A DNA stretch of 64,000 bases from Megalopta genalis (GCF_051020955.1 NW_027476674.1:1-64000); one strand, 5' to 3'; counted from the first letter of the stretch, positions 39,140 through 54,087 are shown. Notes: generated by a model not told the origin, from the letters alone. Translations and numbers: made by a program.

Positions 39140-40936
39140 CGCATTCTGTTGAAGCTAAATCAAGTGTATCACTAGTATTTGAAGCTAAACCATTTGTTTC
39201 GCGTGGATTCGAAGATCAACCTTCTACTTCGCATTGATTATATGCTAAATCATGTGTTTCGCATGGATTTGAAGCTAACTCGTTTGTTTCGCATGCGGTT
39301 GAAGCTAAATCATGTATATCACAAGTATTTGAAGCTATATCATATGTTTCGCATGGATTCGAAGATAACCCTTCTAATTCGCATTGATTTGAAGCTAAAT
39401 CATGTGTTTCGCATGGATTCGAAGCTAACTCGTTTGTTTCGCATGCTGTTGAAACTAAATCATGTATATCACAAGTATTTGAAGCTATATCATTTGTTTC
39501 GCATGGATTCGAAGATTAGCCTTCTACTTCGCATTGATTAGATGCTAAATGATGTGTTTCGCATGGGTTTGAAGCTAACTCGTTTGTTTCGCCTGCATTT
39601 GAAGCTATATCATTTATATTCACAAGTATGTGAAGCTAAATCATTCGTTTCGCATTGATTTGAAGCTAAGCCATCAACTTCGCGTTGACTTGTTGCTAAA
39701 TCATGTGTTTCGCATGGATTAGAAGCTAACTCGTTTGTTTCGCATGCTGTTGAAGCTGAATCATGTATATCACAAGTATTTGTAGCTATATCATATGTTT
39801 CGCATGGATTCGAAGATAACCCATCTAATTCGCCTTGATTTGAAGCTAAATCATGTCTTTCGCGTGGATTTGAAGCTAACTCGTTTGTTTCGAATGCAGT
39901 TGAAGCTGAATCATGGATATCACAAGTATTTGAAGCTAATCTATTCGTTTCGCATGGATTCGAAGATAACCCTTCTTCTTCGCATTGATTTGAAGCTAAA
40001 TCATGTGTTTCGCATGGATTTGAATCTAACTCGTTTGTTTCGCATGCTGTCGAAGCTAAATCATGTATATCACAATTATTTGAAGCTAAACCATTTGTAT
40101 CGCATGGAATCGAAGATAAGCCACCTACTCCGCATTGATTTGAAGCTAAATCATGTATTTCGCATGGTTTTGAAGCTAACTCGTTTATTTCGCATGCTGT
40201 TGGAACTAAATCATGTATATCACAAGTATTTGAAGCTATATCATTTGTTTCGCATTTATTCGAAGATAAGCCTTCTACTTCGCATTGATTTTAATCTAAA
40301 TCATGTGTTTCGCATGGATTTGAAGCTAACTCGTTTGTTTCGCATGCAGTTGAAGCTGAATCATGTATATCACAAGTATTTGAAGCTAAACAATTTGTTT
40401 CGCATTAATTAGAAGCTAAGCCTTCTACTACGCATTGATTTGATGCTAAATCATGTGTTTCGCATGAATTTGAAGCTAACTCGTTTGTTTCGCATGCTGT
40501 TGAAGCTGAATCATGTATATCACAAGTATTTGTAGCTATATCATATGTTTCGCATGGATTCGAAGATAACCCTTCTAATTCGCATTGATTTGAAGCTAAA
40601 TCATGTGTTTCGCATGGATTTGAAGCTAACTCGTTTGTTTCGCATGCAGTTGAAGCTGAATCATGAATATCACAAGTATTTGAAGCTAAACTATTCGTTT
40701 CGCATGGATTCGAAGATAACCCTTCTTCTTCGCATTGATTTGAAGCTAAATCATGTGTTTCGCATGGATTTGAAGCTAACTCGTTTGTTTCGCATGCTGA
40801 TGAAGGTAAGTCATGTATATCACAAGTATTTGAAGCTAAACCATTTGTTTCGCATGGATTCGAAGATAAGCCTCCTACCTCGCATTGATTTGTAGCTAAA
40901 TCATGTGTTCGCATGGACTGGAAGCTACCTCGTTTG
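39140..40936. repeat. 7,530-bp-spaced duplication, copy 1
   Basis: This 1.8-kb block matches 46,670-48,466 at a constant offset of 7,530 bp, exactly 251 units. Markers include tcactagtatttg, tcgccttgattt, catgtctttcgcgtgg, atggatatcacaag and gcattaattagaag. The left part derives from the 2,938-bp block (34,270-35,100), so this segment is a mosaic copied after that block existed. Confidence 0.85.
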
Positions 40937-41100
40937 CTTCGCATGCTGTTGAAGCTAAATCATGTATATCACAAGTATTTGAAGCTAAACCATTTGCTTC
41001 GCATGGATTCGTAGGTCAGCCTTCTACTTCGCATTGATTTGCTGCTAAGTCATTTGTTTCGCATGGATTTGAAGCTAACTCGTTTGTTTCGCATGCAGTT

Positions 41101-41250
41101 GAAGCTAAATCATGTATATCACAAGTATTTGAAGCTAAACCATTTGTTTCGCATGGATTCGAAGATAAGCCTTCTACTTCGCATTGATTTGAAGCTAAAT
41201 CATGTGTTTCGCATGGATTTGAAGCTAACTCGTTCGTTTCGCATGCTGTT
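41101..41250 (+). repeat. Representative 150-bp pentamer (units A-B-C-D-E)
   Basis: This stretch shows the canonical order with every unit exactly 30 bp. Unit A (41,101-41,130) has tgtatatcacaagtattt and lacks the cgcatgg core. Unit B (41,131-41,160) has ccatttgtttcgcatgg. Unit C (41,161-41,190) has gataagccttctacttcgc. Unit D (41,191-41,220) has tcatgtgtttcgcatgg. Unit E (41,221-41,250) has ctcgt, tcgtttcgcatgc and a gctgtt end. B, D and E are clearly related through gaagcta and tttcgcat; A and C are more diverged. I infer that one 30-bp ancestor diverged into five types and that the pentamer then became the amplified unit. E occurs in two main forms ending gctgtt or gcagtt, and the gcagtt form is often followed by an A unit with gctgaatc. 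Confidence 0.95.
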
Positions 41251-41375
41251 GAAGCTAAGTCATGTATATCACAAGTATTTGAAGCTAAACCATTCGTTTC
41301 GCATGGATTCGAAGATAAGCCTTCCACTTCGCATTCATTTGAAGCTAAATCATGTGTATCGCATGGGTTTGAAGC

Positions 41376-44300
41376 TAACTCGTTTGTTTCGCATGCTGTT
41401 GAAACGAAATAATGTATATCACAAGTATTTGAAGCTAAACCATTTGCTTCGCATGGATTCGAAGATCAGCCTTCTACTTCGCATTGATTAGATGCTAAAT
41501 CATGTGCATCGCATGGGTTTGAAGCTAACTCGTGTGTTTCGCCTGCATTTGAAGCTATATCACTTATATTCACAAGTATGTGAAGCTAAATCATTCGTTT
41601 TGCATGGATTTGAAGCTAAGCCATCAACTTCGCGTTGACTTGATGCTAATTCATGTGTCTCGCATGGATTTGAAGCTAACTCGTTTGTTTCGCAGGCAGT
41701 TGAATCTGAATCATTTATATCAAAAGTATTTGAAGCTAAACTATTCGTTTCGCATGGATTCGAAGATAAGCCTTCCACTTCGCATTGATTTGAAGCTAAA
41801 GCATGTGTTCCGCATGGATTTGAAGCTGACTCGTTTGTTTCGCATGCAGTTGAAGCTGAATCATGTATATCACAAGTATTTGCGGCTAAACCATTTGTTT
41901 CGCATGGATTTGAAGCTAACTCGTCTGTTTCGCATGCTGTTGAAGCTGAATCATGTATATCGCAAGTATTTGTAGCTATATCATATGTTTCGCATGGATT
42001 CGAAGATAACCCTTCTAATTCGCATTGATTTGAAGCTAAATCATGTGTTTCGCATGGATTTGAAGCTAACTCGTTTGTTTCGCATGCAGTTGAAGGTGAA
42101 TCATGAATATCACAAGTATTTGAAGCTAAACTATTCGTTTCGCATGGATTCGAAGATAACCCTTCTTCTTCGCATTGATTTGAAGCTAAATCATGTGTTT
42201 CGCATGGATTTGAATCTAACTCGTTTGTTTCGCATGCTGTTGAAGCTAAATCATGTATATCACAATTATTTGAAGCCAAACCATTTGTATCGCATGGAAT
42301 CGAAGATAAGCCACCTACTCCGCATTGATTTGAAGCTAAATCATGTGTTTCGCATGGTTTTGAAGCTAACTCGTTTATTTCGCATGCTGTTGAAGCTAAA
42401 TCATGTATATCACAAGTATTTGAAGCTAAACCATTTGCTTCGCATGGATTCGAAGATCAGCCTTCTACTTCGTATTGATTAGATGCTAAATCATGTGTTT
42501 CGCATGGGTTTGAAGCTAACTCGTTTGTTTCGCCTGCATTTGAAGCCATAACACGTATATTTTCAAGTATGTGAAGCTAAATCATTCGTTTTGCATGGAT
42601 TTGAAGCTAAGCCATCAACTTCGCGTTGACGTGATGCTAATTCATGTGTTTCGCATGGATTTGAAGCTAACTCGATTGTTTAGCATGCAGTTGAAGCTGA
42701 ATCATGTATATCATAAGTATTTGAAGCTAAACCATTTGTTTCGCATGGATTCGAAGATAAGCCTTCTACTTCGCATTGATTTTAATCTAAATCATGTGTT
42801 TCGCTTGGATTTGAAGCTAACTCGTTTGTTTCGCATGCTGTTGAAGCTATATCATGTATATCACAAGCATTTGAAGCTAAACCATTTGTTTCGCATGGTT
42901 TCGAAGATAAGCCTTCCACTTCGCATTCATTTGAAGCTAAATCATGTGTTCCGCATGGATTTGAAGCTAACTCGTTTGTTTCGCATGCTGTTGAAGCTAA
43001 ATCATGTATATCACAAGTATATGAAGCTAATCCATTTGTTTCGCATGGATTCGTAGATAAGCCTTCTACTTCGCATTGATTTGAAGCTAAATCATGTGTT
43101 TCGCATGGATTTGAATCTAACTCGTTTGTTTCGCATGCTGTTGAAACTAAATCATGTATATCACAAGTATTTGAAGCTAAACCATTTGTTTCGCATGGAT
43201 TCCAAGATAACCCTTCTAATTCGCATTTATTAGATGGTAAATCATGCGTTTCGCATGGATTTGAAGCTAACTCGATTGTTTCGCATTCTGTTGAAGCTAA
43301 ATCACGCATATCACAAGTATTTGAAGCTAAACCATTTGTTTCGCATGGATTCGAAGATAAGCCATCTACTTCGCATTGATTTGAAGCTAAATCATGTGTT
43401 CGCATGGATTTGAAGCTACCTCGTATGTTTCGCATGCTGTTGAAGCTAAGTCATGTATATCACAAGTATTTGAAGCTAAACCATTTGTTTCGCATGGATT
43501 CGAAGATAAGCCTTCTACTTCGCATTCATTTGAAGCTAAATCATGTGTTCCGCATGGATTTGAATCTAACTCGTTTGTTTCGCATGCAGTTGAAGCTGAA
43601 TCATGTATATCACAAGTGTTTGCGGCTAAACCATTTGTTTTGCATGTATTCGAAGGTAACCCTTCTACTTCGCATTGATTTGAAGCTACATCATGTGTTT
43701 CGCATGGATTTGAATCTAACTCGTTTGTTTCGCATGCTGTTGAAACGAAATCATGTATATCACAAGTATTTGAAGCTAAACCATTTGCTTCGCATGGATT
43801 CGAAGATCATCCTTCTACTTCGCATTGATTAGATGCTAAATCATGTGTATCGCATGGGTTTGAAGCTAACTCGTTTGTTTCGCCTGCATTTGAAGCCATA
43901 TCACTTATATTTTCAAATATGTGTAGCTAAATCATTCGTTTTGCATGGATTTGAAGCTAAGCCATCAACGTCGCGTTGACTTGATGCTAATTCATGTGTT
44001 TCGCATGGATTTGAAGCTAACTCGATTGTTTCCTAGGCAGTTGAAGCTAAATCATGTATATCACAAGTATTTGAAGCTATATCATATGTTTCGCATGGAT
44101 TCGAAGATAACCCTTCTAATTCGCATTGATTTGAAGCTAAATCATGTGTTTCACATGGATTTGAAGCTAACTCGTTTGTTTCTCATGCTGTTGAAGCTAA
44201 ATCATGTATATCACAAGTATTTGAAGCTAAACCATTTGTTTCGCATGGATTCGAAGATCAGCCTCCTACTTCGCATTGATTAGATGCTAAATCATGTGTT

Positions 44301-46203
44301 TCGCATGGATTTGAAGCTAACTCGTTTGTTTCGCATGCTGTTGAAGCTAAATCATGTATATCACATGTATTTGAAGCTAAACCATTTGTTTCGCATGGAT
44401 CCGAAGATAAGCCTCCTACTTCGCATTGATTTGAAGCTAAATCATGTATATCACAAGTATTTGAAGCTATATCATATGTTTCGCATGGATTCGAAGATAA
44501 CCCTTCTAATTCGCATTGATTTGAAGCTAAATCATGTGTTTCGCATGGATTTGAAGCTAACTCGTTTGTTTCGCATGCTGTTGAAGCTAAGTCATGTATA
44601 TCACAAGTATTTGAAGCTAAACCATTTGTTTCGCATGGATTCGCAGATAAGCCTCCTACCTCGCATTGATTTGAAGCTAAATCATGTGTTCGCATGGACT
44701 TGAAGCTACCTCGTTTGTTTCGCATTCTGTTGAAGCTAAATCAAGTGTATCACATGTATTTGAAGCCAAACCATTTGCTTCGCATGGATTCGAAGATCAG
44801 CCTTCTACTTCGCATTTATTAGATGGTAAATCATGCGTTTCGCATAGATTTGAAGCTAACTCGTTTGTTTCGCATTCTGTTGAAGCTAAATCATGCATAT
44901 CACAAGTATTTGAAGCTAAATCATTTGTTTCGCATGGATTCGAAGGTAAGCCTCCTACTTCGCATTGATTTGAAGCTAAATCATGTGTTCGCATGGATTT
45001 GAAGCTACCTCGTTTGTTTCGCATGCTGTTAAAGCTAAGTCATGTATATCACAAGTATTTGCGGCTAAACCATTTGTTTCGCATGGATTCGAAGGTAACC
45101 CTTCTACTTCGCATTGATTTGAAGCTAAATCATGTGTTTCGCATGGATTTGAATCTAACTCGTTTGTTTCGCATGCTGTTGAAACTAAATCATGTATATC
45201 ACAAGTATTTGAAGCTAAACCATTTGCTTCGCATGGATTCGAAGATCAGCCTTCTACTTCGCATTGATTAGATGCTAAATCATGTGTCTCGCATGGGTTT
45301 GAAGCTAACACGTTTGTTTCGCCTGCATTTGAAGCTATATCATTTATATTCTCAAGTATGTGAAGCTAAATCATTCGTTTCGCATGGATTTGAAGCTAAG
45401 CCGTCAACTTCGCGTTGACTTGATCATAAATCATGTTTTTCGTTTGGACTTGAAGTTAACTCGTTTGTTTCGCATGCTGTTGAAGCTAAATCATGTATAT
45501 CACAAGTATTTGAAGCTAAACCATTTGTTTCGCATGGATTCCAAGATAACCCTTCTAATTGGCATTGATTTGAGGCAAAATCATGTGTTTCGCATGGATT
45601 TGAAGCTAACTCGTTTGTTTCTCATGCTGTTGAAGCTAAATCATGTATATCACAAGTATTTGAAGCTAAACCATTTGTTTCGCATGGATCCGAAGATAAG
45701 CCTCCTACTTCGCATTGATTTGAAGCTAAATCATGTGTTCGCATGGATTTGAAGCTAACTCGTTTGCTTCGCATGCTGTTGAAGCTAAATCAAGTGTATC
45801 ACAAGTATTTGAAGCTAAACCATTTGTTTCGCGTGGAATCGAAGATCAACCTTCTACTTCGTATTGATTAGATGCTAAATCATGTGTTTCGCATGGATTT
45901 GAAGCTAACTCGTTTGTTTCGCATGCTGTTGAAGCTAAATCATGTATATCACAAGTATTTGAAGCTATATCATATGTTTCGCATGGATTCGAAGATAACC
46001 CTTCTAATTCGCATTAATTTGAAGCTAAATCATGTGTTTCGCATGGATTTGAAGCTAACTCGTTTATTTCGCATGCTGTTGAAGCTAAATCATGTATATC
46101 ACAAGTATATGAAGCTAATCCATTTGCTTCGCATGGATTCGTAGATAAACCTTCTACTTCGCATTGATTTGAAGCTAAATCATGTGTTTCGCATGGATTT
46201 GAA
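41376..46203. repeat. 11,729-bp-spaced duplication, copy 1
   Basis: This 4.8-kb block matches 53,105-57,932 at an offset of 11,729 bp (391 units minus one). Most of it (from about 42,359) is also matched by 57,927-61,684. Private differences are sparse, such as atgtatttg at 44,366 for aagtatttg, and rrcg changes near 43,969. Markers include tttagcatgcag, cacgtatattttc, gtttcacatgg and ttggcattg. Confidence 0.85.
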
Positions 46204-46669
46204 TCTAACTCGTTTGTTTCGCATGCTGTTGAAACTAAATCATGTATATCACAAGTATTTGAAGCTAAACCATTTGTTTCGCATGGATTCCAAGATAACC
46301 CTTCTAATTCGCATTTATTAGATGGTAAATCATGCGTTTCGCATGGATTTGAAGCTAACTCGATTGTTTCGCATTCTGTTGAAGCTAAATCATGCATATC
46401 ACTAGTATTTGAAGCTAAACCATTTGTTTCGCGTGGATTCGAAGATCAACCTTCTAATTCGCATTGATTTGAAGCTAAATCATGTGTTTCGCATGGATTT
46501 GAAGCTAACTCGTTTGTTTCGCATGCAGTTGAAGCTGAATCATGTATATCACAAGTAATTGAAGCTAAACTATTCGTTTCGCATGGATTCGAAGATAACC
46601 CTTCTTCTTCGCATTGATTTGAAGCTAGATCATGTGTTTTGCATGGATTTGAATCTAACTCGTTTGCTT

Positions 46670-48466
46670 CGCATGCTGTTGAAGCTAAATCAAGTGTATC
46701 ACTAGTATTTGAAGCTAAACCATTTGTTTCGCGTGGATTCGAAGATCAACCTTCTACTTCGCATTGATTATATGCTAAATCATGTGTTTCGCATGGATTT
46801 GAAGCTAACTCGTTTGTTTCGCATGCGGTTGAAGCTAAATCATGTATATCACAAGTATTTGAAGCTATATCATATGTTTCGCATGGATTCGAAGATAACC
46901 CTTCTAATTCGCATTGATTTGAAGCTAAATCATGTGTTTCGCATGGATTCGAAGCTAACTCGTTTGTTTCGCATGCTGTTGAAACTAAATCATGTATATC
47001 ACAAGTATTTGAAGCTATATCATTTGTTTCGCATGGATTCGAAGATTAGCCTTCTACTTCGCATTGATTAGATGCTAAATGATGTGTTTCGCATGGGTTT
47101 GAAGCTAACTCGTTTGTTTCGCCTGCATTTGAAGCTATATCACTTATATTCACAAGTATGTGAAGCCAAATCATTCGTTTCGCATTGATTTGAAGCTAAG
47201 CCATCAACTTCGCGTTGACTTGTTGCTAAATCATGTGTTTCGCATGGATTAGAAGCTAACTCGTTTGTTTCGCATGCTGTTGAAGCTGAATCATGTATAT
47301 CACAAGTATTTGTAGCTATATCATATGTTTCGCATGGATTCGAAGATAACCCATCTAATTCGCCTTGATTTGAAGCTAAATCATGTCTTTCGCGTGGATT
47401 TGAAGCTAACTCGTTTGTTTCGAATGCAGTTGAAGCTGAATCATGGATATCACAAGTATTTGAAGCTAATCTATTCGTTTCGCATGGATTCGAAGATAAC
47501 CCTTCTCCTTCGCATTGATTTGAAGCTAAATCATGTGTTTCGCATGGATTTGAATCTAACTCGTTTGTTTCGCATGCTGTCGAAGCTAAATCATGTATAT
47601 CACAATTATTTGAAGCTAAACCATTTGTATCGCATGGAATCGAAGATAAGCCACCTACTCCGCATTGATTTGAAGCTAAATCATGTATTTCGCATGGTTT
47701 TGAAGCTAACTCGTTTATTTCGCATGCTGTTGGAACTAAATCATGTATATCACAAGTATTTGAAGCTATATCATTTGTTTCGCATTTATTCGAAGATAAG
47801 CCTTCTACTTCGCATTGATTTTAATCTAAATCATGTGTTTCGCATGGATTTGAAGCTAACTCGTTTGTTTCGCATGCAGTTGAAGCTGAATCATGTATAT
47901 CACAAGTATTTGAAGCTAAACAATTTGTTTCGCATTAATTAGAAGCTAAGCCTTCTACTTCGCATTGATTTGATGCTAAATCATGTGTTTCGCATGAATT
48001 TGAAGCTAACTCGTTTGTTTCGCATGCTGTTGAAGCTGAATCATGTATATCACAAGTATTTGTAGCTATATCATATGTTTCGCATGGATTCGAAGATAAC
48101 CCTTCTAATTCGCATTGATTTGAAGCTAAATCATGTGTTTCGCATGGATTTGAAGCTAACTCGTTTGTTTCGCATGCAGTTGAAGCTGAATCATGAATAT
48201 CACAAGTATTTGAAGCTAAACTATTCGTTTCGCATGGATTCGAAGATAACCCTTCTTCTTCGCATTGATTTGAAGCTAAATCATGTGTTTCGCATGGATT
48301 TGAAGCTAACTCGTTTGTTTCGCATGCTGATGAAGGTAAGTCATGTATATCACAAGTATTTGAAGCTAAACCATTTGTTTCGCATGGATTCGAAGATAAG
48401 CCTCCTACCTCGCATTGATTTGTAGCTAAATCATGTGTTCGCATGGACTGGAAGCTACCTCGTTTG
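46670..48466. repeat. 7,530-bp-spaced duplication, copy 2
   Basis: Second copy of 39,140-40,936, with only scattered single-base differences (for example cttctccttcgc near 47,505 where copy 1 has cttcttcttcgc). Past 48,466 it continues into a 29-bp-unit context also seen near 27,820 and 49,370. Confidence 0.85.
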
Positions 48467-49001
48467 TTTCGCATTCTGTTGAAGCTAAATCAAGTGTATC
48501 ACAAGTATTTGAAGCCAAACCATTTGCTTCGCATTGATTCGAAGATCAACCTTCTACTTCGCATTTATTAGATGGTAAATCATGCGTTTCGCATGGATTT
48601 GAAGCTAACTCGTTTGTTTCGCATTCTGTTGAAGCTAAATCATGCATATCACAAGTATTTGGAGCTAAACCATTTGTTTCGCATGGATTCGAAGATAAGC
48701 CTCTTACTTCGCATTGATTTGAAGCTAAATCATGTGTTCGCATGGATTTGAAGCTAACTCGTTTGCTTCGCATGGTGTTGAAGCTAAATCGTGTATATCA
48801 CAAGTATTTGAAGTTAAACCATTTGTTTCGCATGGATTCGAAGATAATCCATCTATTTCGCATTGATTTGAAGCTAAATCACGTGTTTTGCATGGATTTG
48901 AATCTAACTCGTTTGTTTCGCATGCTGTTGAAACTTAATCATTTATATCACAAGTATTTGAAGCTAAACCATTTGCTTCGCATGGATTCGAAGGTCGGCC
49001 T

Positions 49002-52000
49002 TCTACTTCGCATTGATTTGATGCTAAATCATTTGTTTCGCATGGATTTGAAGCTAACTCGTTTGTTTCGCATGCAGTTGAAGCTGAATCATGAATATCA
49101 CAAGTATTTGAAGCTAAACTATTCGTTTCGCATGGATTCGAAGATAACCCTTCTTCTTCGCATTGATTTGAAGCTAAATCATGTGTTTCGCATGGATTTG
49201 AAGCTAACTCGTTTGTTTCGCATGCTGATGAAGGTAAGTGATGTATATCACAAGTATTTGAAGCTAAACCATTTGTTTCGCATGGATTCGAAGATAAGCC
49301 TCCTACCTCGCATTGATTTGTAGCTAAATCATGTGTTCGCATGGACTGGAAGCTACCTCGTTTGTTTCGCATTCTGTTGAAGCTAAATCAAGTGTATCAC
49401 AAGTATTTGAAGCCAAACCATTTGCTTCGCATTGATTCGAAGATCAGCCTTCTACTTCGCATTTATTAGATGGTAAATCATGCGTTTCGCATGGATTTGA
49501 AGCTAACTCGTTTGTTTCGCGTTCTGTTGAAGCTAAATCATGCATATCACAAGTATTTGGAGCTAAACCATTTGTTTCGCATGGATTCGAAGATAAGCCT
49601 CCTACTTCGCATTGATTTGAAGCTAAATCATGTGTTCGCATGGATTTGAAGCTAACTCGTTTGCTTCGCATGGTGTTGAAGCTAAATCGTGTATATCACA
49701 AGTATTTGAAGTTAAACCATTTGTTTCGCATGGATTCGAAGATAATCCATCTATTTCGCATTGATTTGAAGCTAAATCACGTGTTTTGCATGGATTTGAA
49801 TCTAACTCGTTTGTTTCGCATGCTGTTGAAACTAAATCATTTATATCACAAGTATTTGAAGCTAAACCATTTGCTTCGCATGGATTCGAAGGTCAGCCTT
49901 CTACTTCGCATTGATTTGATGCTAAATCATTTGTTTCGCATGGATTTGAAGCTAACTCGTTTGTTTCGCATGCTGTTGAAGCTAAATCATGTATATCACA
50001 ATTATTTGAAGCTAAACCATTTGTATCGCATGGAATCGAAGATAACCCTTCTAATTCGCATTGATTTGAAGCTAAATCATGTGTTTCGCATGGATTTGAA
50101 GCTAACTCGTTTTTTCGCTAGCAGTTGAAGCTAAATCATGTATATCACAAGTATTTGAAGCTAAACAATTTGATTCCCATGGATTTGAAGCTAAGCTTTC
50201 TACTTAGCATTGATATGAAGATAAATCATGAGTTTCGCTTGGATTTGATGATAACTCGTTTGCTTCGCATGCTGTTGAAGCTAAATCAAGTGTATCACAA
50301 GTATTTGAAGCTAAACAATTTGCTTCGCATGGATTCGAAGATCAGCCTTCTACTTCGCATTGATTAGATGCTAAATCATGTGTTTCGCATGGGTTTGAAG
50401 CTAACTCGTTTGTTTCACCTGCATTTGAAGCTATATCACTTATATTCTCAAGTATGTGAAGCTAAATCATTCGTTTTGCATGGATTTGAAGCTAAGCCGT
50501 CAACTTCGCGTTGACTTGATGATAAATCATGTTTTTCGCTTGGACTTGAAGCTAACTCGTTTGTTTCACCTGCATTTGAAGCTATATCATTTATATTCTC
50601 AAGTATGTGAAGCTAAATCATTCGTTTCGCATGGATTTGAAGCTAAGCCGTCAACTTCGCGTTGACTTGATGATAAATCATGTTTTTCGCTTGGATTTAA
50701 AGCTAACTCGTTTTTTCGCTAGCAGTTGCAGCTAAATCAAGTGTATCACAAGTATTTGAAGCTAAACAATTTGCTTTGCATTTATTCGAAGCTAAGCCTT
50801 CTACTTCGCATTGATTTGAAGCTAAATCATGTGTTTCGCTTGGATTTGAAGCTAACTCGTTTTTTCGCTAGCAGTTGAAGCTAAATCATGTATATCACAA
50901 GTATTTGAAGCTAAACCATTTGATTCCCATGGATTTGAAGCTAAGCTTTCTACTTAGCATTGATTTGAAGATAAATCATGTGTTTCGCTTGGATTTGAAG
51001 ATAACTCGTTTGCTTCGCATGCTGTTGAAGCTAAATCATGTATATCACAAGTATTTGAAGCTAAACCATTTGCTTCGCATGGATTCGTAGGTCAGCCTTC
51101 TACTTCGCATTGATTTGCTGCTAAGTCATTTGTTTCGCATGGATTTGAAGCTAACTCGTTTGTTTCGCATGCAGTTGAAGCTAAATCATGTATATCACAA
51201 GTATTTGAAGCTAAACCATTTGTTTCGCATGGATTCGAAGATAAGCCTTCTACTTCGCATTGATTTGAAGCTAAATCATGTGTTTCGCATGGATTTGAAG
51301 CTAACTCGTTCGTTTCGCATGCTGTTGAAGCTAAGTCATGTATATCACAAGTATTTGAAGCTAAACCATTCGTTTCGCATGGATTCGAAGATAAGCCTTC
51401 CACTTCGCATTCATTTGAAGCTAAATCATGTGTTCCGCATGGATTTGAAGTTAACTCGTCTGTTTCGCATGCAGTTGAAGCTGAATCATGTACATCACAA
51501 GTATTTGCGGCTAAACCATTTGTTTCGCATGGATTCGAAGGTAACCCTTCTACTTCGCATTGATTTGAAGCTACATCATGTGTTTCGCATGGATTTGAAT
51601 CTAACTCGTTTGTTTCGCATGCTGTTGAAACGAAATAATGTATATCACAAGTATTTGAAGCTAAACCATTTGCTTCGCATGTATTCGAAGATCAGCCTTC
51701 TACTTCGCATTGATTAGATGCTAAATCATGTGCATCGCATGGGTTTGAAGCTAACTCGTTTGTTTCGCCTGCATTTGAAGCCATATCACTTATATTTTCA
51801 AATATGTGAAGCTAAATCATTCGTTTCGCATGGATTTGAAGCTAAGCCGTCAACTTCGCGTTGACTTGATGATAAATCATGTTTTTCGCTTGGACTTGAA
51901 GCTAACTCGTTTGTTTCACCTGCATTTGAAGCTATATCATTTATATTCTCAAGTATGTGAAGCTAAATCATTCGTATCGCATGGATTTGAAGCTAAGCCG

Positions 52001-53608
52001 TCAACTTCGCGTTGACTTGATGATAAATCATGTTTTTCGCTTGGACTTGAAGTTAACTCGTTTGTTTCCAATCCTGTTGAAGCTAAATCATGTATATCAC
52101 AAGTATTTGAAGCTAAACCATTTGTATCGCATGGAATCGAAGATAAGCCACCTACTTCGCATTGATTTGTAGCTAAATAATGTGTTTCGCATGGATTTGA
52201 AGCTAACTCGTTTATTTCGCATGCTGTTGAAGCTATGTCATGTATATCACAAGTATTTGAAGCTAAACCATTTGTTTCGCATGGATTCGAAGCTAAGCCT
52301 TCCACTTCGCATTCATTTGAAGCTAAATCATGTGTTCCGCATGGATTTGAGTCTAACTCGTTTGTTTCGCATGCAGTTGAAGCTGAATCATGTATATCAT
52401 AAGTATTTGCCGCTAAACCATTTGTTTCGCATGGATTCGAAGGTAACCCTTCTACTTCGCATTGATTTGAAGCTACATCCTGTGTTTCGCATGGACTTGA
52501 ATCTAACTCGTTTGTTTCGCATGCTGTTGAAACGAAATCATGTATATCACAAGTATTTGAAGCTAAACCATTTGCTTCGCATGGATTCGAAGATCATCCT
52601 TCTACTTCGCATTGATTAGATGCTAAATCATGTGTATCGCATGGGTTTGAAGCTAACTCGTTTGTTTCGCCTGCATTTCAAGCCATATCACTTATATTTT
52701 GAAATATGTGAAGCTAAATCATTCGTTTTGCATGGATTTGAAGCTAAGCCGTCAACTTCGCGTTGACTTGATGCTAATTCAGGTGTTTCGCATGGATTTG
52801 AAGCTAACTCGTTTGTTTCCTAGGCAGTTGAAGCTGAATCATGTATATCAAAAGTATTTGAAGCTAAACTATTCGTTTCGCATGGATTCGAAGATAAGCC
52901 TTGCACTTCGCATTGATTTGAAGCAAAATCATGTGTTCCGCATGGATTTGAAGCTAACTCGTTTGTTTCGCATGCAGTTGAAGCTGAATCATGTATATCA
53001 CAAGTATTTAAAGCTAAACCATTTGCTTCGCATGGATTCGAAGGTCAGCCTTCTACTTCGCATTGATTTGAAGCTACATCATGTGTTTCGCATGGATTTG
53101 AATCTAACTCGTTTGTTTCGCATGCTGTTGAAACGAAATAATGTATATCACAAGTATTTGAAGCTAAACCATTTGCTTCGCATGGATTCGAAGATCAGCC
53201 TTCTACTTCGCATTGATTAGATGCTAAATCATGTGCATCGCATGGGTTTGAAGCTAACTCGTGTGTTTCGCCTGCATTTGAAGCTATATCACTTATATTC
53301 ACAAGTATGTGAAGCTAAATCATTCGTTTTGCATGGATTTGAAGCTAAGCCATCAACTTCGCGTTGACTTGATGCTAATTCATGTGTCTCGCATGGATTT
53401 GAAGCTAACTCGTTTGTTTCGCAGGCAGTTGAATCTGAATCATTTATATCAAAAGTATTTGAAGCTAAACTATTCGTTTCGCATGGATTCGAAGATAAGC
53501 CTTCCACTTCGCATTGAGTTGAAGCTAAATCATGTGTTCCGCATGGATTTGAAGCTGACTCGTTTGTTTCGCATGCAGTTGAAGCTGAATCATGTATATC
53601 ACAAGTAT
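49002..53608. repeat. 21-kb-spaced duplication, copy 2 with 299-bp deletion
   Basis: Second copy of the block at 27,437-32,342. The missing 299 bp is joined at 50,686-50,695 within ttcgcttgga, a ten-base sequence found at both ends of the missing segment in copy 1 (29,121-29,130 and 29,420-29,429). That is what unequal crossing-over or single-strand annealing between out-of-register units would leave. Confidence 0.85.
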
Positions 53609-54087
53609 TTGCGGCTAAACCATTTGTTTCGCATGGATTTGAAGCTAACTCGTCTGTTTCGCATGCTGTTGAAGCTGAATCATGTATATCGCAAGTATTT
53701 GTAGCTATATCATATGTTTCGCATGGATTCGAAAATAACCCTTCTAATTCGCATTGATTTGAAGCTAAATCATGTGTTTCGCATGGATTTGAAGCTAACT
53801 CGTTTGTTTCGCATGCAGTTGAAGGTGAATCATGAATGTCACAAGTATTTGAAGCTAAACTATTCGTTTCGCATGGATTCGAAGATAACCCTTCTTCTTC
53901 GCATTGATTTGAAGCTAAATCATGTGTTTCGCATGGATTTGAATCTAACTCGTTTGTTTCGCATGCTGTTGAAGCTAAATCATGTATATCACAATTATTT
54001 GAAGCCAAACCATTTGTATCGCATGGAATCGAAGATAAGCCACCTACTCCGCATTGATTTGAAGCTAAATCATGTGTTTCGCATGGT

